Of a stretch of DNA of 64,000 nt, positions 1-25,038 are shown one piece after another. The position numbers and the translations under genes are program-made. The notes under the pieces are model-generated. The model was not told where the DNA came from and ran no database searches. It was given only the letters and a program-made list of their open reading frames with translations. Every line of letters begins with the position of its first letter. Positions within the stretch are counted from its first letter, which is position 1. Source of the stretch: Rotaria sordida (Eukaryota > Rotifera > Eurotatoria > Philodinida > Philodinidae); contig CAJNOL010000242.1 in assembly GCA_905250125.1 (NCBI GenBank), forward strand, positions 124,001 through 188,000, read 5' to 3'.

Positions 1-327
1 GAAAAATTTCCCCAGATGCTAATAAATTTTCAAAAATTTCCCCCGCACGGCCGTACGTGCACACGAGTAGATTCTGCACCTCTGATATTGCCATTCAACT
101 TTCTCTTTGTACATTGAAGTTTATCTTGGAAATTTTTTATTATATAAATAAATTGACAATAAATTTGCTTATAGTTCTATTTCATTTTCTTGAAATCTAT
201 ACAACTTGTAAATAGATTCATATTCTATAAGTCTACAAAGCTTACGATATCTGTAAGTGCCTATGAATTAAACTATTATAGTTTGACCTTTTTGTTTTTA
301 AATTCTGTGTATTCTTTTTCTTTTTAC
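1..327. other. Non-coding left edge, probable intron of the MFSD12-like gene
   Basis: No exon could be recognised here on either strand. It follows the splice donor of exon 2 of the minus-strand transporter gene, so it is probably intron sequence; the remaining exons would lie to the left of the window. The first 80 bases hold a short GC-richer patch around position 40-70 with no clear identity. Confidence 0.5.
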
Positions 328-1236
328 CTGTGTAATATTAAGAATAAGACGTGTAAACATCCAAATAAGTGCACATTGATAAAATTCTCGTTCACGTAAA
401 AATTTTTTCCATGTCATTCGTCTTAATCTTCCACTGGAAGTTATAGATAATTGTAAACGATGTTCTGATTCTTCAGCTGGTAATTCTGATTCGTTTAAAC
501 CAACATGAAATATAATCATACAAAGAAGACCAGTACCAATAACAGTAAATGTTAATGTACGAAATATAGGTGCATCTTCTGGTGTTATATCCGTTTTATC
601 ACGACTAGAATGAACACCTAATAAAATACTTGCTATTCCATAAACAAATATATTTGATGCTACTGTCCAAGCATAACGATATGAATTAAGTGCAACACGT
701 TCACCATCTTTATGTGTTAAATCATTAATCATTGCTCTAAATAAAAATAAAACTCAATTTTTGTTTTTCTTTCTTCTTCTTCTGAATATAAAAAAGCAAA
801 TAACTTACAAATGTGAAATTTGTGAACATGACCAACCAAATTGAAAAATAATAATAAACATTGCATAATAAAAAAATTGTGCCCATAAATCACTATATGC
901 ACATTTAATACATAAATTAAAACAAAATGGAAATGAACCAAGTACACAAATAACACCAATAAAATGCCAAGTTTTTCTTCGACCATAACCAAATAAACCT
1001 TTACGTGCTCGATCAGATTCAAAACCAACAAATGTTGTTGCTAAAGCATCAGCTACTTGTCCAATTAAAAGTAAATAACCTGCAGATGCATTTGTAAAAT
1101 TCACAATACGATGATAGAAAACTAATAAATAAGAAAACCACATTGATGCTGTAAGATCATTTAAAACATGACCAACACTATAAGCAAATTTTCCTTTTTT
1201 TGAAACAACATCTGGTTGTGATACAATTGGTTCCAT
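328..1236 (-). CDS. MFSD12-like major facilitator transporter (5' part)
   Basis: Two exons are visible on the minus strand: 1236-809 and 736-328, separated by a 72-bp GT-AG intron and joined in frame. The protein starts MEPIVSQPDVVSKKGKFAYS and carries the first membrane helices of a major facilitator, including the conserved GHVLNDLTASMWFSYLLVF segment and the cytoplasmic loop between helices 2 and 3 (ESDRARKGLFGYGRRKTWHF). The splice join restores ISHLAMINDLT, which matches the MFSD12 family pattern. Exon 2 ends at CAG/GTAAAA after TRLILNITQ, so the gene continues to the left of the window. The family contains lysosomal and melanosomal transporters, with cysteine import known for the vertebrate protein; the substrate here is inferred only from family. 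About 279 residues of an expected 450-480 are present. Fairly sure of the family, not of orthology. Confidence 0.8.
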
Positions 1237-2210
1237 AAGAATTCAAAAGATTTTAATATAACTAAAATTAAATCAATAAATTTGTTATATTATTTTAAAG
1301 AAATAATATACACAAAAATAATTATTCTAGAATTTTATTATTCGTATTCTACTTGTTTCTTCTTCAATTTACCTTGTATTTAAAAACAAAGAAATCAAAC
1401 ACAAATATGTAAGAAAAGACAACGTGAGGAAGACAAAAAGAAAAAGATAAAATATAATAGTTGTTGTTTGAAAAAAGAAAATGAAGATTTGATAAGAATT
1501 CAACATTAGTCCAAGTTGATTTATATAATGTAAATATTGGATTCTGACGAATTGCAAACAATGACGAAAAAAAGATATGCATTATCATTAATTCAAAACT
1601 GTAATTTTTTTAGTATTTAATTTTTACTCATTAACTTATGACATAGATAAAAATTGAAATCGACTCATTTTATTTAGTCGAATTGAAAATTGTTAATAAA
1701 AAAAAAACGAACACTATTTAATAATCTATTTTATTGTCTTTATTTTTCAAACAATCTTTAAAAATATTTTAACATAATTCCTATGAAATGTCAAATAACC
1801 TTAGTTATTAATCGAAGAATTTGTTTAACAAATTGATTCAAGTCAACATTTTATATATTCGATATTCTGTTTGACTCATCAAGACATATTATATCAACAT
1901 CGTATAAGATAGTCATGATTTATAATAGGTCGTTTGCTTAACATGTCTATGACAGATATTTCACTCTATACAGAAACATTTTTTTTCGTTCGTGTTTAGC
2001 AGAAAATGTAATAACAACTTTATCTTATCATTTAAGAGCAAAACAAAAAAAAAAAAGACAAATACATAAACAATGCTCTAGAATATTAACGAAAAAACAA
2101 CTATGTCAATATGAATATATTTATAAGATTAAAAAAAATAACCTGAGAATATTTTGATTGTATTCTATTTTTCAATTAATTCTTATGCAATGTAAACAAA
2201 CGATTTAATC
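1237..2210. other. Intergenic, no gene recognised
   Basis: AT-rich sequence upstream of the MFSD12-like gene. Short minus-strand ORFs at 1364-1588 have no recognisable features. The transporter promoter should lie in the right-hand neighbourhood of position 1237, but no motif stands out. Confidence 0.6.
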
Positions 2211-2396
2211 ATTAATTTCAGGGGTGGCCCGACTGGGGGTTGTGACAACCCCCCCAATAATCGAAAATTTTCGTTTTTCCCCAGTGGAGTCGAAAATTTT
2301 TCTTGCGTTCTATTAAAAAAAAAATTATATTTCTATCTCAAAAGTCAGGGACAACCCCCTCAATGTTTGCTCCCTCCGGTCACCCCTGATTAATTT
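2211..2396. mobile_element. hAT-type miniature element with 8-bp target duplication
   Basis: The body is 2219-2388 (170 bp). The ends are inverted: CAGGGGTGGCC on the left and GGTCACCCCTG on the right, with further inverted GGGGGTTGT tracts inside. The direct repeat ATTAATTT flanks it perfectly at 2211-2218 and 2389-2396. An 8-bp target duplication and a CAGGGGTG-type terminus are the signature of the hAT superfamily. There is no room for a transposase, so it is a non-autonomous element. Confidence 0.85.
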
Positions 2397-2570
2397 ATAT
2401 GAACTAGGATTTTGTATATCAAACAAAACAGCTAATATCAGTAAGCATACTTCAATAATTGACAAGAGAATGTGTCTTTTTGTTTTTGATAAATTCATCA
2501 GATCAATATACTTTAGAAAGATCGAAAAGAAAAATAGGGTATGATGTCTAGTCTTCTCTTCACCTGCCAT

Positions 2571-2950
2571 CCATCATGTTGGGATTACACGATTTACTTT
2601 CCGTGGAATTACTTTCCGTTGATTGTTTTCAGTATTAATTGGATTTTTTTCACAAAAAATTATGATTTCTGACGCTGAGAATTTACTTTTCGTTGATTAG
2701 TTTGACGAAATGAAATGAGTATATCAGTCATATGACTGATATACTCATTTCATTTCGTCAAACTAATCAACGGAAAGTAAATCCTTATACAAAAAAATCG
2801 TTAATTGGTAAATTACTTTTATGTAATCAACGGAAAGTAAATCCTCAGCGTCAGCAATCATAATTTTTTGTGAAAAAAATCCAATTAATACTGAAAACAA
2901 TCAACGGGAAAGTAATTCCGCGGAAAGTAAATCGTGTACCCCATCATGTT
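2571..2950. mobile_element. Foldback (Mutator-like) miniature element with 10-bp target duplication
   Basis: The body is 2581-2940 (360 bp). The termini share TTACACGATTTAC / GTAAATCGTGTA and the inverted arms continue inward with subterminal copies of AATCAACGGAAAGTAA. A nearly perfect palindrome of about 46 bp per arm is centred on CATATG near 2731. Direct repeats CCATCATGTT lie at 2571-2580 and 2941-2950. Long inverted ends with a 9-10 bp duplication suggest a Mutator-like non-autonomous element; the superfamily is an inference from duplication length. Confidence 0.8.
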
Positions 2951-4642
2951 GATATCACTTGTTTCCAATATGTTTCCCTTTTGATATTGTCCTTTCTACG
3001 ATCAACTATCAGATGCACTGCGTGTCATTGTACGACGAGATAGGTCATATTAATATCCAATGATAAGATTTTAAATAAACAGAACAAAAAGATGATTAGA
3101 TGTACAAATAAAATTGACTCATTCAGGTAATACAATAGATTTATGTTTTTATCATATTATAATTACAAGACAAAAAATTCGCAATGTCATTGTTTGAATA
3201 TGAATCAGTAGAAAAGTAGTTTCTTAAGGCGTCTTGCTGCCCCTCAAAAAAAGTCACTTTTCGTCAGAATGGTCAAAATTAAGGTAAATACATGAAAAAA
3301 TGGTCCGTGATCTGATCTGTTATAAATGACAAAAATTTTTACTTTCGACACCTTGTTTTTTTCAAAAATTTTTGAAGACTTCTGTCATCCCCTGTTTTCT
3401 CCATTTATAAGTTCTTTATCGCGTAATCCAAATTTCTCTGTCGATATTCATTCTATATATTTAATTTTCTTTTATTTGAAAGAGCATGTCAAGACAGTGT
3501 AGTACAGAGTCCTTTTTTTTTTTTGATTAAGCTTTACTTTTACTATATATACAAACATTTATATGATTATAGCCGCGATTTTTGACCCTTGTTTAGTCAA
3601 TATCTCCCTCAAACGTCATGATATCGTGCTGAAAATTTTACCATAGCTTCTTCATTACAGTCCTAACATATCCTGAAAAATTCATACCATTTGAACGTTC
3701 CTGGGCTGAGATCTGCTTTTTGAGAGTAGGTCTTAAACTAGTGTCGAAAAAGGCGGAATATTTGAATGTTCAACAAGAATAATAATCCTTTTTTATGATC
3801 GAATTCATTATAACATCAATGATTTATTCATATTATTATTGTTGACATAGTGATTCTATCATTTGACGTGTATTAATTCTTGCTAATATCTTCTTCTATT
3901 TTGTGGTTAGGAATATTTTTTTTATTTTGCAATAGAAAATATTTTCTTTCAAATATTATTTAGAAGAAAATTGATAATTATTATCTTGTTATGTTTATTT
4001 GTCTAATAATCATCATCTTTCATTTTTTGAAATGAAACAAAGATAAATCTGTTACTAGCATTTCAACATCGGTTTTCTTTTTCATATTGAAAGAAAGACT
4101 TCAAACAAAGAACATCTAGAACAATATATTCTTTCCTTTTGTTTTTCAATGAATGCTTAATTATTTGTTTGATAAGTGCCTATCTATTGATTCATATGAA
4201 AATGTTGATATATGAGCTTATAATATATGAACAAAGAAAATAAATTGAAATTATAATCGTATTAAAATTTCTAATTATATTCGTCTATTGATAAAAGTTA
4301 CTCATTTACGATGTTGATTTTATTCGAATTGATTAAAATATATATTGAACAAAAAAATTTTTTTTTGTTTTTAATTTTTATTTTTCACATGTTTATTGCA
4401 GTAATGTCATAATTGTTTTATAATGGAAATCGAATGACCGGGAAAGCTTTTTTTTTTCTTTTTTTGTATAAATAATTATATATATATATACATATATGCA
4501 CAAAGAAATTGTCTTCTTATCGTTAATTCATTAGAAGCGATTGAAGAAGATCAAACAAAAGAGATAAAAATATAAATAAAAAAAAAGAAAAGAAAAAGAA
4601 TGATGAAACTACTGTTTCTACAATGTTTAATTTAATTGAATT
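2951..4642. other. Intergenic region with a degenerate dispersed repeat
   Basis: No gene seen. Segment 3224-3760 resembles 25970-26650: both contain GTCACTTTTCGTCAG followed about 60 bases later by a GATCTRATCT-ATAAATGA-AAAAATTTTT pattern, and further on a TTTGA-CCTTGTTT-GTAAATATCTC pattern. The rest is AT-rich, ending with the probable 3' untranslated region of the OXR1-like gene. Confidence 0.5.
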
Positions 4643-17907
<13,265 letters not shown>

Positions 17908-19773
17908 CTATATGAGTAAAAACAAAATATATATATATATATATATCAAATAAATTTTGTTTTGTTATTTTCATGATTTTTTTTCTATCGAACCTATTTC
18001 GATACATTTATGACAACTCTCATTGGATTTAATTCATGATGATCGATGTTAATAGAATTTCTCGTATGATAGATAGACGAAGAATGACAAAAGAATAAGA
18101 CAATAAACAATAATAAATCTAGAAAGAAATACAAAAAAATAGAGATAAGAATAGTGTGATATATTCTAAAATCGGTTTTTTTCTTTTTTTGTTATCTATT
18201 CTTCATAATAAAATCACTACTTGACAAGTCTATAATTATCGCCTTTTATGTTATAAAGATAGCATTAAATTAAATATTCCTTTTAGTTCAGAAAAAAAAA
18301 AAAACAAAAATCAAAAGCATATATATATATATATATATATCCATAAATATTTTCTTTTCTTTTCCTCTATATTCTTACGAATAAAATAATTGAATTGGTT
18401 ATACTATATATTTTTTGTAATGCAATCGACGAGAAAAAAAGAGAAGGAAAAACTATTTGTAGCAAATAAATAAGACCGTGATCGAGACAAACAACTGGAT
18501 ATGAAGTAGAAAAAAAAAATTCTTGTTGGTAGATTAAATTAACCAATAAACAACGACTAAAAGGTTTTTTTTTTGAATGAAATATTTTCTTTTATTTTTT
18601 CAAAATAGAATTTTTATGAAAATAAAACAAAAAAAAATAATTAATTTCAATATTATAAATAAATAAATAAATAAATATATACTTATCAATTCAATTGATA
18701 TCATGTTTTGTATAGTAACCAAAGGTAATTATTGTTTTACCATAGAAAATCTAACTGTATTAAATGGTGCTCTCTAGAGAAAGAAAGTAAGTTATAATAT
18801 GTGAGAAATATATCGTAAAAAGTGAAACACAACATACTAAAATAAAAAAAAAGAAACGAATTGATTGAAAAAAAAATACCCGGAACGTCAAGCTACAACT
18901 GAAGCAATGCGTGTGAAAAAAAAAAGCAAAATGTCATTTACTAGAACATGATATTGATCGAAAAGTTACTCATGAAGAACAAGTTCGTAATGATAATACA
19001 AGCAAAAAAAAAAACATTAATGACCTTCAGCGTAAAGGTTACATTAAGAATAACTAGACGGGAAAAAAAGAAATTGACATATTTCAACTTTTGTTCAATC
19101 AAGCGAACAGATCTTTGTTTTTCTTTTGTGTTGATGAGAAAGATTTTTTTTTTTGCATATGAATAACATTAAAAACAAAAAATATTCCCTTGATTTCACT
19201 AATATGTTGTCAAATAAGAAAAATGTATGTTGATCAATCATTTTTCACTTCTCACCAAAAGATAATAACAATAGTTAGTTTAAAAGTCAATGGTTACTAT
19301 ATAAACTAATAAATCAGTGCTTCAAAAATCTAATCGAATTATTGAACATGAAATTCGAATGTTTAAACTAACTGATGTCTGCGCTAGAATTAAAGATGAG
19401 TGGACATAAGCTCAATAATTCAACAATTAGCAATCTATGGTTTTCAGCAAATCTATAGAGAACAACAACGTCGGACATCTTTTTATTTGATACTATTTTT
19501 AAGAGAAAATTATGTTCTACTTCGATGTAATTTTGATTTTGACATATTCTTCAGATGATTATCTTCTTCTATCTCAACATTGAACAAACTAAATTTCATA
19601 TCTATTCAATCAAATTATATAGAATTCTTTTGATTTTTAGTAAATTTTCTTGAAACGAAACATTGATTTTCTCATAGAATTGGACAAGTGCGTACTCGTA
19701 CTTGCCCAGCTCTGCTTTTTCGTGTTATTATATTAATTAAATACTAAAAATGATCTATGAATTCCAGAATATG

Positions 19774-20369
19774 TATAAAGGGTGTAACATAAATTCTAAT
19801 TCTCTCATGAAATTTTTTTTTCTTACATGTTCCTAGAGTCTTTCTATTGATTTTAATGTCACATAAAAAGTACTGCTCGAAAAGAGATTTACAAATCGAA
19901 ATACTTTTTATAAACAATAAAAACCATTCATCAATGTCCATGTATTTGTTCTCCATATTGATGTATTACTAGCTTCAGAATTTTTTCCATAATTTGTCGA
20001 TAGTTTTCCGCATTGAACGTTCTCCGCTGTTGTTTTTACTCGATTTTCCTATTCTAATTCACTATCAAATTTTTTTTTTCCTATTTATAATGACGTTGAC
20101 AAATAACAGAACGCAAGAGTTATATATAGTAAAATAAAACTTACTTGTAATGAATGTATGTGATGGAATGACTACAATTTTTTTCATTCATTATTATTCT
20201 AATAATATTTCAAAACTTCTTATGATTTTGATAATGTTTATATCTTTGTAACAATATTCAAATTCTAGTGTACAGTAGATCTAGACATCTAGTATATACA
20301 TTATAAATATTAGCCACTTTCATTCTAGGAACATGTAAGAAAATAAATATTTATGTTACACCCTTTATA
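19774..20369. mobile_element. TA-flanked inverted-repeat element (Tc1/mariner-type, non-autonomous)
   Basis: The inverted termini TAAAGGGTGTAACATAAAT and ATTTATGTTACACCCTTTA start at 19776 and end at 20367; a second inverted block CTTACATGTTCCTAGA lies further in. TA flanks both sides (19774-19775 and 20368-20369). The interior has no transposase that can be recognised. Confidence 0.7.
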
Positions 20370-21974
20370 TCTTACTATTGATTTTATTGTTTACACCTTA
20401 AATATGTAGCAATACTGTTTGAATTGAATAATTAAAGCATTTTGATAATACATTGTATCAATTTGTTGTTTGAAATCCATAGCCAACATCTAATAAGTGC
20501 ATGATGTAGGATGATCAAGAGTTTTTCCACACTGTAACAGTTTCTCAATTGAAATTTTTTCATATTTTACAGTAAGAGTAAAATGCAATATAATTTATCG
20601 TTATTGATTACTATCAGCAGGTGATTTTTTTTGAAATAATCAAAACTCAATTTATGAAGATATTTATCATCGTCCTTTTCGATGAAATATTCGTTAAAAC
20701 TAATTTTAAATACGTGTTTTAAGATAATTGACATCGATAAGAGATTTAAATTTGAATAATAAAACTTGTGAATGAAAAGTATTACGTTTAGTTTTTTTCT
20801 CATATATTCAGAAGAAAAATTACAACAGAGATTTAAACACTGATTTATTTTTTTAGCAAAGTACAATCAATTATTGGATGGATACTATGAAAGAATAATA
20901 TAATATTAAATGCTTATTGACAAATCAACAAAAGTCTCTAACTATTGAAATTCAATTATTCTTAGAAAATTTATAAAGCATATGGATATTGATCATCTTC
21001 TCCGTCATGAATGCAAGTTAATTACCAAAACCTAATGGAAAGAATATTCATGCAATATATCAGTTGCAATTTTGCCGCGAATAGCAAAGATAACAATCGA
21101 GTTGTCTTAATATAATTAGAGAATTTAGTCTGAACTTTTCGATGAAAACTTGTCCGAATGTATATTATTCGATGTCACAACAAAAACAAAGAGTTCAACT
21201 TTCCAACATTAAAATTATTTCAAATTTCTTATTTTGTTGAACAAATAATTTACAATTATACATTTCTCTAGATATAAAATTATCTAGTAGACTATATTAA
21301 TGTTATTCATTGTTGCTACAAATGTTTATAGGATCATCTCGTACTAAATCTATGAACTAAAATATTTGCAAAAACAAAATTATTATTCATTAAAAACTCA
21401 AGAATCAATCGAGACTCATGTTGTCTAAAAAAATTTTTCGAATGCTTCTTCCATTACAATATGTTAGCTGCAATTTTGAAAAAAAGCTGTTAGCGTAATT
21501 CTTGCGAGATTAAAATAGAAAATACAACGAAGTTGTATTTGCTAATCATATGAAGATTGTTTTATTCTATCTATTTTGGAATACATTTCATCACTGTCTT
21601 TTTACTTAATCCTTCAAAAATGTAAAAAGGAAGTAATAACAAGACATTATTGATATACGGTCTGTGGGGAAAGGAGGCGGTCAAAATTTTTACACCTATA
21701 CTTCAACACTCCCTTCAGATCATCATTCGCATAAGTGTTGTATTTCACACTTTACTAGAAAAAAACATTTTGCTTATGTGTTTCCATATTATTGAAATTT
21801 CATTTTTTCTTGTTCTTGACTTCTGATCTTTTTTCTTACGCATAAATGTGGGAGTCGACAGTATTCGAATGAAAAATGTTAGAAGCCTAACTTTTTCATT
21901 CACAAATAGAGTAAAATATGTAATTTGAAATATATATTCAAAATAAAATTTACGAAGGTAAAATAAGGAATTTG

Positions 21975-22205
21975 TTCTGAAAACTATTCAGACGAAGGTC
22001 TCAGGAAGACTATCTTATGCACAAAATGACAGAAGTTTTCTGTTGAATACCTCTGAAATATGTATGTTTTACACGATATCAATGGATAACCACTTGAAGT
22101 CTGAAAAATGTATATCTCAGAAACACTCGATTGAAAACTTCTAAAATTTTGTGCATACGCTAATCTTACTGAGACCTTCGTTTGGGCAAAGTTTTCAAGT
22201 CAAAA
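21975..22205. repeat. Foldback repeat of about 230 bp
   Basis: ACGAAGGTCTCAGGAAGA and ATGCACAAAATGACAGAAGT on the left are matched in reverse complement by the right arm, which ends with GAGACCTTCGTTTGG near 22180. The arms are about 95 bp with a short loop. No clear target duplication. Confidence 0.65.
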
Positions 22206-22721
22206 CTTGGCAATAGGATTTTATCGAAAAATTGAGTTCATACAGGGAAGATTCACTAAAAAGTCAATATCTCGACCAAATCTTAATGTCAGTACGAATC
22301 GTTTGGAAGGTATTCTAATCTATCGATTCCCTACAACTGGACACAATATGAACTCAAAAGCTTTTAATTATCTCGAAACTTTCTCTTGTTAGTCAGATGA
22401 ATATATATACATGTATGTTATTTTTTCCATCAAGATGGGAATAGTTATAACATTACTTTTATTGATTAATTCTTTAGAATAAAGTACCAATAGATACTTT
22501 GTTGTTAATGGAAACGAGATATCTATTTATACTTTGTTTCAGATTTCAAAAAAAAAAGTCTATTCCATTATGATTGATAAAATAAATTGTTGTGTTTTTG
22601 GTATAAGTACATCTATTTGTTATAAAAAAAAACAAAGTCAAAGTATACAAATGTTCGATCTATGAGGATGAAAAACAAACAGGACAATCGAAGGGAAAAA
22701 ATGTTCTATATATATCTTTTT

Positions 22722-22892
22722 TTACCAGTTGGGTTCTTTCATTCCACCAACTAATTGACTTCGATTACGAAAATAATCTTGTCGAAGATTTTCATGTTTA
22801 TGAACGAATATTGAATAAGCAATAAATGGAAATATATACCAACGTTTAATGCATACTTCTTTTAACCAAAAACGAGTTACTTCGAATGCCAT
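22722..22892 (-). CDS. NDUFB1-like small subunit of respiratory complex I
   Basis: A 56-residue ORF starting MAFEVTRFWLKEVCIKRWYI and ending RNRSQLVGGMKEPNW. It has one membrane helix (about residues 17-32, WYIFPFIAYSIFVH) followed by a basic stretch and an RN-S-L motif. This matches the plan of NDUFB1 (MNLL subunit): about 58 residues, one helix, then FRNKS and a tryptophan near the end. NDUFB1 is a structural accessory subunit in the membrane arm of mitochondrial complex I. The reading frame stays open upstream of the ATG, but no earlier in-frame ATG was seen. Divergent from ZFPL1 with 365 bp between the starts. The family call rests on a short, weakly conserved sequence, so it is moderate. 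Confidence 0.55.
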   Translation of the reverse strand: MAFEVTRFWLKEVCIKRWYIFPFIAYSIFVHKHENLRQDYFRNRSQLVGGMKEPNW

Positions 22893-23257
22893 TTGAAATT
22901 TTGGTTTTTTTCTTAAATAATGTGGGAAATTTATTGAAGAACCAAGATCAATCGTAAACAGATAGATCGACGTGTTAATTTGTCGTTGTTACTTACGATG
23001 AGTCATCGACTTTTATTGATGATTTGATATGATTGGATCGATTATTTTAACTTGTTAAAAATTATTTTTAAAAATAAAATTTTATAAATATTTATTCTTG
23101 ATTTTTTTCTTAAAATTTTCTATCGAATATTTTAATTGGTTTATTATCAATCCGATAAATACCCATTTCAATCCAATAACAACGTATCAATTAAGTATGT
23201 TCTAAATTGTGCATCTTTTTTTTTTTTTTTGTTTTCTTCTTCTTCAACAACTAAATC
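22893..23257. promoter_or_regulatory. Shared region between divergent start codons
   Basis: 365 bp between the NDUFB1-like gene (minus) and ZFPL1 (plus). It must hold both 5' untranslated regions and probably both promoters. It ends in a long T-rich tract just before the ZFPL1 ATG, but there is no AG at the ATG, unlike the three genes downstream, so ZFPL1 looks like the first gene of its cluster. Confidence 0.45.
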
Positions 23258-24837
23258 ATGGGCCTTTGCAAATGTCCACAACGCAAAGTGTCTACTTTAT
23301 TTTGTTTTAAACATCATGTTAATGTTTGTGAATCATGTCTTGTTAATGAACATTCACAATGTATTGTACGTTCATATGTATCTTGGTTACAAGATAATGA
23401 TTATAATCCAAATTGTGCTTTATGTCAACGTTCATTAACTGAAACTGGTGATGAAACTATACGTCTTATTTGTTATGATTTATTTCATTGGTCATGTCTT
23501 AATGAATATTTTCATTCATTTCCAAATCATACAGCACCTGATGGATATACATGTCCAACATGTCATACATGTGTTTTTCCACCATCAAATCTTGTTTCAC
23601 CTGTTGCTGATAATGTACGAAATAAATTATCAACAGTTAATTGGGCAAATAGATTACCAATATTATCGTCAAATGATTCAAATTTAAGTCAAGATAAACA
23701 ACCATTATTAACTGAAACTGATAATAATGGTTATGTTATTGTTAATCCAAAAATTAATGGAGGACATATAGGAAGTACTAGTGGATTATCACATCATCCA
23801 CATCGATCTATTGATATGATACAAGGAACAACAATATTAACAACTAGAGTATGTTTATTGAAATTTATTTTGTCCTTGATCAGTTTTTATATTTTAATTG
23901 AATAATCAAACATTCGATCTAGATTATCTTTTTCTTTTGTGATAAAAGGAATTTATTACTATACAGAGCCATACAAGGAAGAAAAGATCGATCGACGGAA
24001 GTTTTTACCATCGGAAATTGCGCCTGTTAGATATCAGGGCTCGAAATAAGTTACCTGGTCTAGCCGAGAGAGATTTTTTCTCCGAATCGGGCAGGTGCAA
24101 AACCTTTGTCGAGCCACTCGATCTAAACTTAATTGATTTTTCATCAACATTTTTTACATGGGTTTTGTTGCATCTCGCAACTGATAACATCTCAGAAATC
24201 TTTATTATGTGAACATTTCGGTAGTTTCATTTATTCAATTCAATGACATTTCTCATCTACACGCAAGGAGTCGAGTGCATTAATAAATGACTACAGTGAT
24301 TGTAGAGTTCTATCATTTTCTAAGTTCGATCGGGCTATCAAAAAGTGATTCGATTTCGACGCTTTTAGAATATCAATCTATATACATTATAATAGATGAA
24401 AAACTATGTGTGTTAATTTTTGTCTAGATTCTTCATTTGATTTCATTAAATTCTCTATAATTATTATATTTTAGCCATCACAAATGGATTCTGATGATGA
24501 AGATAAATATAAACGTCGTAGTGTTTTTACATGGTTAGCTCGATGGTTACGTTCTCGACAACCAACTAATCGCAAGGGTATTTCAATGAATAATCGAACA
24601 CAAATATCTCGTATTCGTTTTACATGTTATATGATATTAATAATTTTATTTGTTTTTATAACAATTCTAACAGTTTTATATCATTTAACACGTGGTGATA
24701 ATAATGAAAATTTTGATCGTATTAGTGATCCACAATTTAATCCATTAAATAATCCATTTATACGTGTTGGTAATCGATTATTAAAAAATCCTTTAAAAAG
24801 TTCTGATTCACTTATCGATAAGGATCAATTACAGTGA
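23258..24837 (+). CDS. ZFPL1: ZFPL1, Golgi zinc-finger protein-like 1
   Basis: Two exons, 23258-23848 and 24475-24837, in phase 0 around a 626-bp GT-AG intron; 317 residues, near the 310 of the human protein. The N-terminus [20 protein letters not shown] starts a B-box-like zinc finger ([14 protein letters not shown]). A RING-like finger follows ([34 protein letters not shown]). The [16 protein letters not shown] segment is also typical. In exon 2 a basic stretch precedes one membrane helix at about residues 246-268 ([21 protein letters not shown]), making it a tail-anchored cis-Golgi protein in the known family. The intron holds only spurious ORFs (24005-24212). Confidence 0.93.
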
Positions 24838-25027
24838 AATATTTCATAAACACCATTAATCTTTTTGTTTTTTGTTCATCTATTGGTTTATTTTATTTCA
24901 CATTAAAATTTTTTTTTTTGTATATTGATAAATTTTGTTTTAAGACAAAGGGAAAAAAACCAACATTGGAAAATATTCATCTATCTGTCTAAGAAATCAG
25001 ATATATATATATATATAAATCTCAATA

Positions 25028-25038
25028 TATGTTTTTAG
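25028..25038 (+). promoter_or_regulatory. Splice acceptor abutting the uL18m start (probable trans-splice site)
   Basis: A T-run ending in AG lies directly before the ATG at 25039, leaving no 5' untranslated sequence after the acceptor. No donor with coding sequence is needed upstream, so spliced-leader addition is the simple reading. Bdelloids are known to trans-splice. Confidence 0.6.

Larger units (their letters stand above)
17908..22721. other. Intergenic region upstream of the OXR1-like gene
   Basis: It contains AT dinucleotide runs (17928-17946, 18320-18340), the TA-flanked inverted-repeat element at 19776-20367 and a foldback at 21975-22205. No coding exon was recognised, although a 5' exon of the OXR1-like gene could be here. 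Plus-strand ORF 18948-19166 and minus-strand ORF 20567-20866 have compositions typical of random AT-rich DNA. Confidence 0.55.

Noticed and set aside
23136..23687. Overlapping ORFs at 23136-23438 and 23448-23687
   Set aside because: They are other frames of the ZFPL1 exon, which has clear zinc-finger motifs in its own frame.
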